Below, piece by piece: positions 45,701 to 52,885 of a DNA stretch of 64,000 nucleotides (position 1 is the first letter of the stretch; every line of letters starts with the position of its first letter). The DNA is from Micromonospora sp. R77 (GTDB lineage: Bacteria > Actinomycetota > Actinomycetes > Mycobacteriales > Micromonosporaceae), in the NCBI RefSeq assembly GCF_022747945.1, contig NZ_JALDST010000001.1:3348001-3412000 (forward strand), written 5' to 3'. Made by a program: the position numbers and the translations under genes. The notes below the pieces were generated by a model. The model was not told where the DNA came from. It made no database searches and saw nothing but the letters and a program-made list of their open reading frames with translations.

Positions 45701-45858
45701 CACGGCTCGCCGCCGACAAGGACGTCCGCGTCCGACGAGCCCTTGCCGAGGCCCTCGCCAGCGTCGAAGTCGCGGGCTATCAGTCCTCCGCGCGCGACCG
45801 GCTCGCCCAAGACCCCTGCCACAGCGTCCGCTCCGCCCTGTGTATCCGGACAAGATAG
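42754..45858 (+). CDS. Large protein with PD-(D/E)XK (Mrr/Cap4-like) N-terminus and helical repeats
   Basis: This 1034-residue protein starts at ATG 42754, supported by GGAGGT 10 bp upstream, inside the end of the E2-like gene (20-bp overlap). Its N-terminus resembles restriction-endonuclease-like domains: WENFERIQWRVM, then YGLDVVAL (Asp84) and VALQSKRYK (Gln98-Ser-Lys100), the D-QxK core of the PD-(D/E)XK fold. Residues about 220-1034 are rich in alpha-helical repeats (many ALAR, EEA, LLxEA units), consistent with TPR/HEAT-like repeats. The coupling suggests it belongs to the CBASS operon, perhaps as a second effector or phage sensor. Mrr-like stand-alone defence is an alternative. Confidence 0.75.
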   Translation: MPAQADSQLGATGSWTPVPLDSRLHRGPAAITFAPVLGKLESLPLDQLTWENFERIQWRVMRDVEGLRHAQIYGERGQSQYGLDVVALAPDGVGVALQSKRYKRFGPAELKAAVTKFRSTTRPFQVSRLIIGVSREVTSTKVVEDLAKFRAEFHPITLDLWDRQELSRLLRGAPEIVIEFFGLPTAEAFCLPFELEPVRVPTADAVAIREALARTPEETTGAAALLREARAASEEPERALALIEEAQAKLRAAGFGSYAEQHENERNRLLAGLGRVGEAARRTLDGIWTALDRGLSTTAQIGQRRLRELARDGATEGPARELVKVADAAMELYFDPLASLPEASVLVIGEHADQVRLAVLAGETALANGDHAWLTRERQNLAALAETETSDRVLRTRLRLLVAESSGDWSNVLEDARKLRLGHALGGLVTARYARHCALHQRFEEAEALWDEAAGDACLAQRWTDAATWTFSRRAFRGRWKPFTSDELLPLQTALREMGPTRPVIATAEGAYEEALEGLRVQKLRSAAISAQRALRDAVAVSDWVAEGKARQVLAAVLVEADEPVVAARHLTRAGDVEAIKNLGKACSSSFIDITAELSAPNYWTVGTAYRLIAQQADVIPDGMVRVIAGHIVAEIAGAEAHELVDLRSFATSRYRGALSALAGISDRLTSEHAETVLSHFERQPKVEVNHYRLHDEDEAAAVARIAINQPALSQRAIPHLVALLARSQSSRNQAAREAIDHYIEIAKPHLAELAAEDDGWAQETLAYHDPEANPPEVVEQALSRLTTPLSHQPGVYSTGTTAVGDSLLVRAMPSTRLEPAVAELLRRADDPHVGSSDRGEYLVAASNLAPHLDDDDRDKHFPVALRCASAPTSSDHDEFDQRFDHRLGFLRITNPDQDSRDRALFLAACLATDDARRAAVRSQAYALLGAGENSDYWPTRALQQLGDALKDDVGFLVAQGWALRSFAAILWTRHGNPPQVGARLAADKDVRVRRALAEALASVEVAGYQSSARDRLAQDPCHSVRSALCIRTR

Positions 45859-45954
45859 TCCGAGTAGCGTGACCCCACGCTGCGCTTGACTGCCGCTCTT
45901 CGGCCGGGATGCTCCGCCTTTCCGGGGTGCTCAACGTTGCGCCAAGGCATCAGA

Positions 45955-47187
45955 ATGGACTGCGTGGCAGTTTCGCCCGGCACAGCAAGAGCGACCGGCC
46001 CCAACGGCAACTCGTCGGCATCGACGGTCCCGGGTAGGTCTAACAGGCCCGGTGGCCTATCTGGCCCTGCCTACGTCAGATATTCCCGCGACACCCTGAC
46101 CGTGGACGGCGGGCCGGACGGCCGGTGGATCGCCGCAGACGAGTCGGGCTGGGATGGCGAGGCCCTTTTTCAGCCCACCGAGCCGTACATGACCATCGGT
46201 TCGGTCGCCATCGACGACGGCGACGCCGGGACGGTGTTGGCCCTGCTGCGTCGCGACGCCGGTATCAAGCAGGCTGGTGAGCTGAAGTTCAGCCACTTTG
46301 CCCGGGGCGGTAACCAGCGGCGGCTTGAGGTACTCGCAACGGCGCTGGAGCCCGGCGGCATGCTTGCCGGCAGGGCGAGCATCTTCATGATCGACAAGCG
46401 GTTCTTCGTGACAGCCAAGATCATTGACTTGCTGCTTGAGGAGTATGCGCACGAGAACGGCGTGGACCTGCACGCGGACGACCAGGCTCGGCGGTACGCG
46501 CAAAAGCTGATCGAAGAGGGCCCGCGGGCGCTTGGGGCCCCCATGTTCAACGAACTGATCAGAGTGTTTGTCCGCTTCGGCGGCATCCGCAACCGAGGAC
46601 AGGCGTTGGTCGAGGTAGCCGAGTTGTTCCAGGTACTCGATGTTGCCGAACGCCGATCGCATCGCCGAGCGATCACGGACATCCTGGGCATGCTGGTACG
46701 GTGCCGCGCGCAGGCTGATGAACTGCAGAAGACGATGCTTGAACCGGACTTCCTTCTGGCGATGGAACCGTTGATCCCGGCGATGCCCGCCGTGCTCAAC
46801 GAGTGGTCACGGCAAATCGGGCCGGCCAGCCTGCTCATGGACGCCCACAAGGTTCTGACCGACGACCGCATCGACATCTTGTGGAAGGCCATGACGGCGG
46901 GTCACCCAGACTTTCGATTCCTCTGGACTGGCGTCAGGCCGCGAGGGCTGGCACGGGGTGACTCATTGGAGCATCCGTCGATCCAACTCGCCGACCTCGT
47001 AGCGGGGGCGGGACGCGCAGTGGCGCACTTTCACGAAGGCCTGACCACCCCCACCGCAGAAGTCGGCGCCGCACTCGCAACCAGCGTCGCCCCGCTCATC
47101 ACACCGCACAGCCTGATCGCGCACGACGAGCCCGCCCGCTTCTCCCGGCCAAAAGAGTCGAGGGGCCACCCGCCTACACGCTCGTAG
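45955..47187 (+). CDS. DUF3800 domain protein
   Basis: This protein of about 410 residues has the DUF3800 signature ADESGWDG (acidic pair Asp62-Glu63), an internal FMIDKRFF region, and C-terminal LLMDAHKVLTDDR and PSIQLADLVAGAGRAVAHF. DUF3800 proteins are predicted to have a ribonuclease-H-like fold and are common in mobile and defence regions; their biochemistry is little known. It starts 96 bp after the nuclease-like gene. ATG 45955 is provisional; the first 55 residues are low-complexity. Confidence 0.75.
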   Translation: MDCVAVSPGTARATGPNGNSSASTVPGRSNRPGGLSGPAYVRYSRDTLTVDGGPDGRWIAADESGWDGEALFQPTEPYMTIGSVAIDDGDAGTVLALLRRDAGIKQAGELKFSHFARGGNQRRLEVLATALEPGGMLAGRASIFMIDKRFFVTAKIIDLLLEEYAHENGVDLHADDQARRYAQKLIEEGPRALGAPMFNELIRVFVRFGGIRNRGQALVEVAELFQVLDVAERRSHRRAITDILGMLVRCRAQADELQKTMLEPDFLLAMEPLIPAMPAVLNEWSRQIGPASLLMDAHKVLTDDRIDILWKAMTAGHPDFRFLWTGVRPRGLARGDSLEHPSIQLADLVAGAGRAVAHFHEGLTTPTAEVGAALATSVAPLITPHSLIAHDEPARFSRPKESRGHPPTRS

Positions 47188-47213
47188 ATCTCAGACAGCC
47201 GGATCTTGTTCGG

Positions 47214-47291
47214 TGTCAACCCGGGTTCAACCTTGACCCCTCTGATCAGGCGGGTTCCAAAACACGGGTCAGTTTCAGGCGGAGCCGACCA
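47214..47291. mobile_element. 78-bp MITE-like mini-element carrying both ends of the IS21-type element
   Basis: The left 31 bp match the left end of the IS21 element at 50095 in 25 positions, including the first 7 bp (TGTCAAC) and TTGACCCCTCTG. The right 30 bp match its right end (GGGTCAGTTT, CAGGCGGAG, CGAC) with small indels. It has no coding capacity. It is flanked by the direct repeat GTTCGG (47208-47213 and 47292-47297), a plausible target duplication. It lies 80 bp before the gene at 47372. Confidence 0.7.
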
Positions 47292-47371
47292 GTTCGGTTC
47301 GTTCTCGGGCCGGGGCTGCCATATACGACCGTGTTCAGCTCCATCGAGTACGCCGTGCCCCTTACTGTCGG

Positions 47372-48907
47372 GTGGTGCAGCGATGGGATTCGCTCAATGA
47401 GCGGCAGCTCGACCTGCTTCGCCGGATCCACGGCGGTGATGACCTCAGCGGCCCGGACGGCGTCGAGTACCGCCGGTCGGCGCGTGCGCTCCAAGACCGG
47501 AACCTGGTGATGGTGACACGCAAGGCAGGGGTGTGGAGGGCGTGCTCGACCGATGCCGGTCGCTTCTACCTTGAGCATGGCCACCATCCCGATCATCCCG
47601 ACCACCGTGCTTCCCTCCCGCGGTCCGAGACGCCGGCACCCGGCGACAACACCGGCGGCGCTTCGTCGGCGGACCTGCTGCGATCGGCTCGCGAACTGCT
47701 CGACCGCCTGCAGCACGAGGGCGGCATGGTCCGTATCGAGAGTCCCGACAGTGGAACGCGGGCCCGGTACCGCCGGATCATTCACGCGTTCAAGCAGCAG
47801 GGACTTGTGTCATCGGGTCACCATCTACGCCACACTGGCCGCGACGCCGGCGACATCGTCATCCGCCTGTACACCGATGCCGGTCCGGACGAGACCGACT
47901 GGAACCGGATCCGGCTCAACACCCGACGTGTCACCACCGACCCGCATCTGGCCTTCAGCGCCCTCGAAGCCGATCCGACCAACCTCGCCGTCAGCCCGGA
48001 CTCACTGCCCCGGGCGTTGCTGCTGATCCGGCAGCTCGCCGGCGAGGCGGCCCGGCGTGGGCACCGGCTCGGGGTCAACACCAAGGCGAAACACCCGAGG
48101 GTGTTCCTCCAGGCCGGGCAGGTCCGACGCACGGTCACCCTGACCGAGGAACGCGACCAGGTCCCGCACGAACCCACCGCCGAGGAGCTGAAGGTGCTGC
48201 GCCTGCGGCCGTGGATGAAACCCGCGGAGTTCGACGTCGTCGACTCCGGCAGGCTCCGCTTGGAGATCGCCCGGGCCGGACACGACAACCGGGACACCTG
48301 GACCGACACCCCACGCGTACGTCTGGAACAGCGCGTCGCGCAGATCATCCAAGGGTTCGAGGCTGGCGTCACCGCCGACGAACAGCAAAGGCGGGCAGCC
48401 GAGGCCGCGAGGGAGAAGGCCGAGGCCGAACACCGTCGGCGGCAGGAGGAAGCCGCGGCCGAGCGCAGACGGCAGGAGGAGGCCACCCTCGCCCGATGGC
48501 ACGCCGCGATGGCCGACGCCCGCGTTCAGGCCGCGGACAAGATCCGCGCGGAAACCTTCCGCAACGCCTACCAGGCGTGGACCACCGCAGCCGGCATCCG
48601 CGCGTTCTGTACCGCCCTTGAACAAGCGGCCGAGGGGCGGACCGGCGTCGGCGGGTACCTCGCCAGCTGGGTCGCGTGGGGCAGGGCCGCCGCCGACCGG
48701 ATCGACCCCATTCGCAATCCCCGCGTGCTAGCTGACATCGATTACAACCCCGAACCCGGACCCGACGATCTGCGCCCGTTCCTCGGTGACTGGAGCCCCC
48801 ATGGGCCGCGCAAGGAGCACCGCCCTGATCACGACCGGCAGGCCCACGCCGGCATCCGCCGACAGGCCGAATCGTGGCACCACGGGCTGCTCGACCGCGG
48901 CGCCTGA
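47372..48907 (+). CDS. Protein of unknown function with winged-helix-like N-terminus and coiled coil
   Basis: This 511-residue protein starts at GTG 47372. The N-terminal 65 residues resemble a winged helix (LNERQLDLLRRI, then YRRSARALQDRNLVMVTRK and GRFYLEHG). Residues about 330-380 form a charged coiled coil (EAEHRRRQEEAAAERRRQEEA). The middle region is conserved-looking but unassigned. It is followed by another unknown gene 138 bp downstream, and such pairs are seen in actinobacterial genomes. The role is unknown. The start lies 80 bp after the mini-element, so its promoter region may have been altered by that insertion. Confidence 0.65.
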   Translation: MVQRWDSLNERQLDLLRRIHGGDDLSGPDGVEYRRSARALQDRNLVMVTRKAGVWRACSTDAGRFYLEHGHHPDHPDHRASLPRSETPAPGDNTGGASSADLLRSARELLDRLQHEGGMVRIESPDSGTRARYRRIIHAFKQQGLVSSGHHLRHTGRDAGDIVIRLYTDAGPDETDWNRIRLNTRRVTTDPHLAFSALEADPTNLAVSPDSLPRALLLIRQLAGEAARRGHRLGVNTKAKHPRVFLQAGQVRRTVTLTEERDQVPHEPTAEELKVLRLRPWMKPAEFDVVDSGRLRLEIARAGHDNRDTWTDTPRVRLEQRVAQIIQGFEAGVTADEQQRRAAEAAREKAEAEHRRRQEEAAAERRRQEEATLARWHAAMADARVQAADKIRAETFRNAYQAWTTAAGIRAFCTALEQAAEGRTGVGGYLASWVAWGRAAADRIDPIRNPRVLADIDYNPEPGPDDLRPFLGDWSPHGPRKEHRPDHDRQAHAGIRRQAESWHHGLLDRGA

Positions 48908-49045
48908 AGTGCGTCCACCTCAACCTCCACCACCCTCCGGCCGGATGCGCACGAGCCTGCGCCGGGACCTGCCGCCATCGCGGCGCGAACCGCCAGCACG
49001 ACCCGGTACCACGCAACAAGCGACGCTCACCCGAAGGACGGCTGG

Positions 49046-49975
49046 ATGAGAATCGACCCCTCCTGCTTCACCGTCGGCGACGCATGGGCGTACCGGCAGT
49101 CGGACCACGGACCGTCCGAACGCGTCCGCATCCTGGCCGTCGAGCCGAAGAAGACCAGCGCTCGCCTCGAGATCAGATTCCTCGACGACCCCGACGAACG
49201 GGTGGAGAAGGTCCCCGGATCGCGGCTGCGGGTGCCGTGGAACGAGGTCGGGACCTTCGACGCGCTGATGGCGAACTGGCAACGCATCGACGACCTGAGC
49301 CTCGATCACACAGAGGAAGCCTGCATCGAGGAGATCTTCGGCCTCCTGATCAGCGAAGACGTAGCCGAACTGCTCTGGTCCCCGGTGTCATGCGCCACCG
49401 ACATCCACGACAGGGCCCGGCTGAGCGAGATCATCGACGGCCCGGTCGACGACATCCTCGCCTCGGCTGAATGGTTCGACCACGACGGCCGGACCATCCT
49501 GTCACCGGCCGGCACCCTCCACCTGGTCGAGGCCGCGTGCCATGCCCATCCGACCCAGGTCCTCGACCTCGTCATCGAGCAGGAAGCCCAGTCCCGCCGC
49601 AAATGCAAGTTCGGCGATGAGCACCGCGTCGGCCGCGACAGCCGGTCGACGACACCGGAATGGGAGTACGACTGGTACCGCCGCCACGACCGGCCCCGCC
49701 ACGAACTACTACGCCAGTGGTGCGGCCACCGGGCAGTCACCCACCACGAACGGTTCCTCGCCGCCGAAGCCGAAACCCACCGCCTCGACATCCTGATTAC
49801 CGACCTCCTCAAGGCCCTTGACACCCTCGGCGAACACGAACAGGCCACCCGGTTCGCCGAGGAACACGAACGCGACCGCATCACACCCCACACGATGCGC
49901 CCCGTCGTCGAACGCCCCCTACACCCCTCCGAGATACCCGTACGCGAGATCAAGGTCAGGCGCCGCTGGTGGTGA
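49046..49975 (+). CDS. Protein of unknown function
   Basis: This 309-residue acidic, soluble protein begins at ATG 49046. It opens with a possible small beta-rich module (DAWAYRQSDHGPSERVRILAVEPKK, LEIRFLDDPDERVEKVPGSRLRVPW, residues 11-70), followed by helical segments rich in charged residues. No catalytic motif is recognised. Similar proteins are sometimes annotated as PE-PGRS, which has no functional meaning here. It is on the same strand as the preceding unknown gene and likely co-transcribed. Confidence 0.65.
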   Translation: MRIDPSCFTVGDAWAYRQSDHGPSERVRILAVEPKKTSARLEIRFLDDPDERVEKVPGSRLRVPWNEVGTFDALMANWQRIDDLSLDHTEEACIEEIFGLLISEDVAELLWSPVSCATDIHDRARLSEIIDGPVDDILASAEWFDHDGRTILSPAGTLHLVEAACHAHPTQVLDLVIEQEAQSRRKCKFGDEHRVGRDSRSTTPEWEYDWYRRHDRPRHELLRQWCGHRAVTHHERFLAAEAETHRLDILITDLLKALDTLGEHEQATRFAEEHERDRITPHTMRPVVERPLHPSEIPVREIKVRRRWW

Positions 49976-50164
49976 ACTCCCTGCGCGAGTTGAGCTGCGG
50001 CTTGTCTCCGCGCTGAGCAGCCAGCGAGCTGGCCGCCGGCCGATCTGGATGCGCGGGCGTTGGCGTGGGCGGCTGTTGGGACGTCGGCGCCGGTTGTCAA
50101 CGCCGGCTGAATTTTGACCCCTCTGTTCCGGCCGAATTTTGACCCCCTCGTTGGTTGTTGATGT

Positions 50165-50956
50165 TCAGTCGTTGGTCTTGGTGGCTGCGGGGACGCGGCC
50201 GAGGTCGCGGTCTTTGAGTCGGTAGCTGTCGCCCTTCATCGAGATGACTTCGGCGTGGTGGACGAGGCGGTCGATCATGGCTGCGGCGACGACGTCGTCG
50301 CCGAACACTTCGCCCCAGCGGCCGAAGGGCTTGTTGCTGGTGACGATCAGGCTGGCTCGTTCGTAGCGGTTGGAGACGAGTTGGAAGAACAGGTTCGCGG
50401 CTTCGGCTTCGAAGGGGATGTAGCCGACCTCGTCGACGATCAGCAGCGGGATCCGGCCGAGCTTGACCAACTCGTCTTGCAGGCGGCCGGCGTGGTGGGC
50501 GTCGGCGAGGCGGGACACCCATTGGGCGGCGGTGGCGAACGCGACCCGGTGTCCGGCCTGGCAGGCCCGGATCCCGAGGCCGATGGACAGGTGGGTTTTG
50601 CCGGTGCCAGGCGGGCCCAGGAAGACGACGTTCTCTCGGCCGGTGATGAAGTCGAGGGTGCCCAGGTGGGCGATCGTTTCCCGCTTCAGAGAGCGTTGGT
50701 GGTCGAAGTCGAACTCCTCCAGGCTTTTGCGGGCCGGGAACCTCGCGGCCCGGATGCGTCCCTCACCGCCATGAGCCTCCCGAGCGGCGACTTCCCGTTG
50801 CAGGCAGGCGGCGAGGAACTCCTCGTGCGTCCACGACTCCGCCCGGGCCCGCTCCGCCAACCTCTCGACGGAGGCGGCCAGGGACGGCGCCTTCAGGGCT
50901 CGGGTGAGGAACGCGATCTCGGATGCGACGTTGCGGCTGGTCTTGGCGGCCATCAC
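50165..50956 (-). CDS. istB: IS21 helper ATPase IstB
   Basis: This 263-residue AAA+ ATPase has Walker A GPPGTGKTHL (about 107-116) and Walker B LLIVDEVGYI. IstB assembles on target DNA and activates the IstA transposase. It overlaps istA by 4 bp (ATGA) and lies downstream, the usual IS21 arrangement. Length matches the family. Confidence 0.93.
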   Translation of the reverse strand: MMAAKTSRNVASEIAFLTRALKAPSLAASVERLAERARAESWTHEEFLAACLQREVAAREAHGGEGRIRAARFPARKSLEEFDFDHQRSLKRETIAHLGTLDFITGRENVVFLGPPGTGKTHLSIGLGIRACQAGHRVAFATAAQWVSRLADAHHAGRLQDELVKLGRIPLLIVDEVGYIPFEAEAANLFFQLVSNRYERASLIVTSNKPFGRWGEVFGDDVVAAAMIDRLVHHAEVISMKGDSYRLKDRDLGRVPAATKTND

Positions 50957-52182
50957 GCAGCCACCTCAACGTCGAGGCCGAACAGACGGTCGTAGTCGCT
51001 CAACGGCCGACGTTCAACCTGAGCGTCGACGGCGGTCGTCGGGGTGCGTTGGACGGCGACGCGCAGGTCCGCTGCGGCTTGGCGGTGAGCGGGGTCGGTG
51101 ATGCTCTGATGGTTCGCCCAGCACCGGTCATGCCTGGCCACCACCCGACCGTCGCAGAGCACCGTCACCTGGTCGCCGTCGGCGGTGACGTCAACCCGCC
51201 GGCCGACCACGGCTGGGTGCACCGAGTAGTCGTTGCCGTCCAAGCGAACGTAGTGATCGCGGGGCAGCCGGGTGGTCTGCCTCCAGCCGACCACCGGCGC
51301 GACCGGTGGCAGCGGCAGCATCACCTGCCGGTCGGCGTCCCACCGCTCAGCCGGCCGGCAGCCCAACACCCGGTGCTGACGGTTGTTCGCCCGCACCAAC
51401 CACTCGGTGAGCTGGGCGTTGAAGTCGCCGGGTGAGGCGAAGCGGCGTCCGGGCAGGAATGAGGTCTCCAGATAGCCGTTGGCCCGCTCGACCAGGCCCT
51501 TCGATTCGGGGTCCGCCGGCCGACACTGGATCACCTTGATACCGAGGGTGCCGCGGAAGGCGTTCATCGCCTCGGTCAGCTGCGGCCTGCCGGCCCGCCA
51601 CTGCCCGATGGCGGACTCGTTGTCCCACACCAACGCCTTAGGCACCCGCCCCCAGCCGGAGATCAACGTCCAGTGCCCGGCCAGCAGATCCGGCGACTGC
51701 CGCGACGGGATCATCACCGCCGACAGCCACCGCGAATAGCCGGACACCATCACCAACACCGGCGGACGGCCGACCTGCCCGAAGCCCAACGGCACGTCCG
51801 CCGGCGGGAACCACAGATCACACTGCGCCAGCTCACCCGGCAGATACTCCGTCCGCTGGCTGGGGTCGGGGCGGCGGAACAGCGGCCGCAGCTGCTGCAC
51901 CCGGTCGGCGAACACCGTCGTGCCGCGAGTCCACCCGACCCGTTCCATGATCACCGTCGTTGGCATGTCCGGGAACTCCGCCAACAGCGCCCGGATCTGC
52001 GGCTCGACCGCGTCCACGATCGAGCCCTTCGCCGCCCGCTGATAGCGGGGTGGCTCATGACTGGCCAAGGCCTTGCGCACCGTGTTCCGCGAGACCCCCA
52101 GCCGGCGGCAGATGGCCTTGATCGCCATCTGCTCCGCCCGGTGCAACCGACGGATCTCCGCCCAGTCCTCCACGCTCAGCAC
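50953..52182 (-). CDS. istA: IS21 transposase IstA
   Basis: This 409-residue transposase has an N-terminal helix-turn-helix (AIKAICRRLGVSRNTVRKAL, residues about 19-38) and an RNase-H-like DDE core: Asp in QCDLWFP, Asp in VWDNESA, and Glu in LVERANGYLE. The C-terminal beta-barrel follows. It appears intact, so this IS copy could be active. Confidence 0.94.
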   Translation of the reverse strand: MLSVEDWAEIRRLHRAEQMAIKAICRRLGVSRNTVRKALASHEPPRYQRAAKGSIVDAVEPQIRALLAEFPDMPTTVIMERVGWTRGTTVFADRVQQLRPLFRRPDPSQRTEYLPGELAQCDLWFPPADVPLGFGQVGRPPVLVMVSGYSRWLSAVMIPSRQSPDLLAGHWTLISGWGRVPKALVWDNESAIGQWRAGRPQLTEAMNAFRGTLGIKVIQCRPADPESKGLVERANGYLETSFLPGRRFASPGDFNAQLTEWLVRANNRQHRVLGCRPAERWDADRQVMLPLPPVAPVVGWRQTTRLPRDHYVRLDGNDYSVHPAVVGRRVDVTADGDQVTVLCDGRVVARHDRCWANHQSITDPAHRQAAADLRVAVQRTPTTAVDAQVERRPLSDYDRLFGLDVEVAA

Positions 52183-52257
52183 CTCCCGATGCTTCCGGAA
52201 GGGGTCAAAATTCAGCCGGAACCACGGGGTCAGTTTTCAGGCGGAGTCGACACCGGT

Positions 52258-52885
52258 CGGACTTGGTCGAGTCCACGGCTATTGCCGCCCCTGTTGTGCC
52301 GGCTGTAGACCTGGCCACCAGGCTGGAGCTGCTGGTGACATCTGTCAGGCTGGGTGCGCCCCAGCCGTCAAGCGGGTGCCCCAACTACCAGCCAGCCCCA
52401 CAGTCTTCGGTGGCGAGAGCCTCTGCGAGTTCCACGACGCCCAGACTGGCACAAACACCAACAGGCGCAGGGACCGCTGCCGTGCGCACCTCGCGTCGGG
52501 CACGACACGCCATCTGGCGAGCTCGTCGGGTTCCAAATCAACGTGTCGTAGATGCCCAACATCCCCAGCACCGGCACGCCCGGTGAACGAACGTCCGCCG
52601 AGGTGCGCACCTCCCCGAGCGCCGGCCGGTCCCGCAATTGCATCGAGTCCATGCTGCACCTGCTCACCCGAATGCTGTGGGCTGACCACCGCTCCACCTC
52701 GACCCCATCACCATGCAGGTCACATCAGCTGCCCGCACAGCCAACCTCATCGCCTCCGTCGGCGGGATCAGCGACGATCGCTGTTCACGTTCTAAGATCC
52801 CACCGAAGCTCATGCTGAGTCGCCTTCACACGTCACTCCGCTGGGCGCGGCCATCCAAGGTTGATCACCCCGGGTAGGTTCCCAT
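52258..52885. other. Intergenic region between the IS21 element and sspE
   Basis: Several short open frames exist on both strands here but none shows a recognisable family, a good ribosome-binding site or steady codon usage. It carries the sspE promoter and perhaps remnants of a gene once continuous with sequence left of the IS. Confidence 0.4.

Larger units (their letters stand above)
50095..52252 (-). mobile_element. IS21-family insertion sequence, complete, with 5-bp target duplication
   Basis: The 2158-bp element is bounded by terminal inverted repeats beginning TGTC (left from 50095; right, read inward, from 52252). Internal repeats of the type CTGAATTTTGACCCC lie near both ends, as usual for IS21. 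It encodes istA and istB on the minus strand. CCGGT at 50090-50094 is repeated at 52253-52257 as target duplication, so the insertion appears intact and possibly recent. Confidence 0.9.

Noticed and set aside
52345..52689. Open frame on the minus strand between the IS21 element and sspE
   Set aside because: No ribosome-binding site, no recognisable family, and competing frames of equal length on the other strand.
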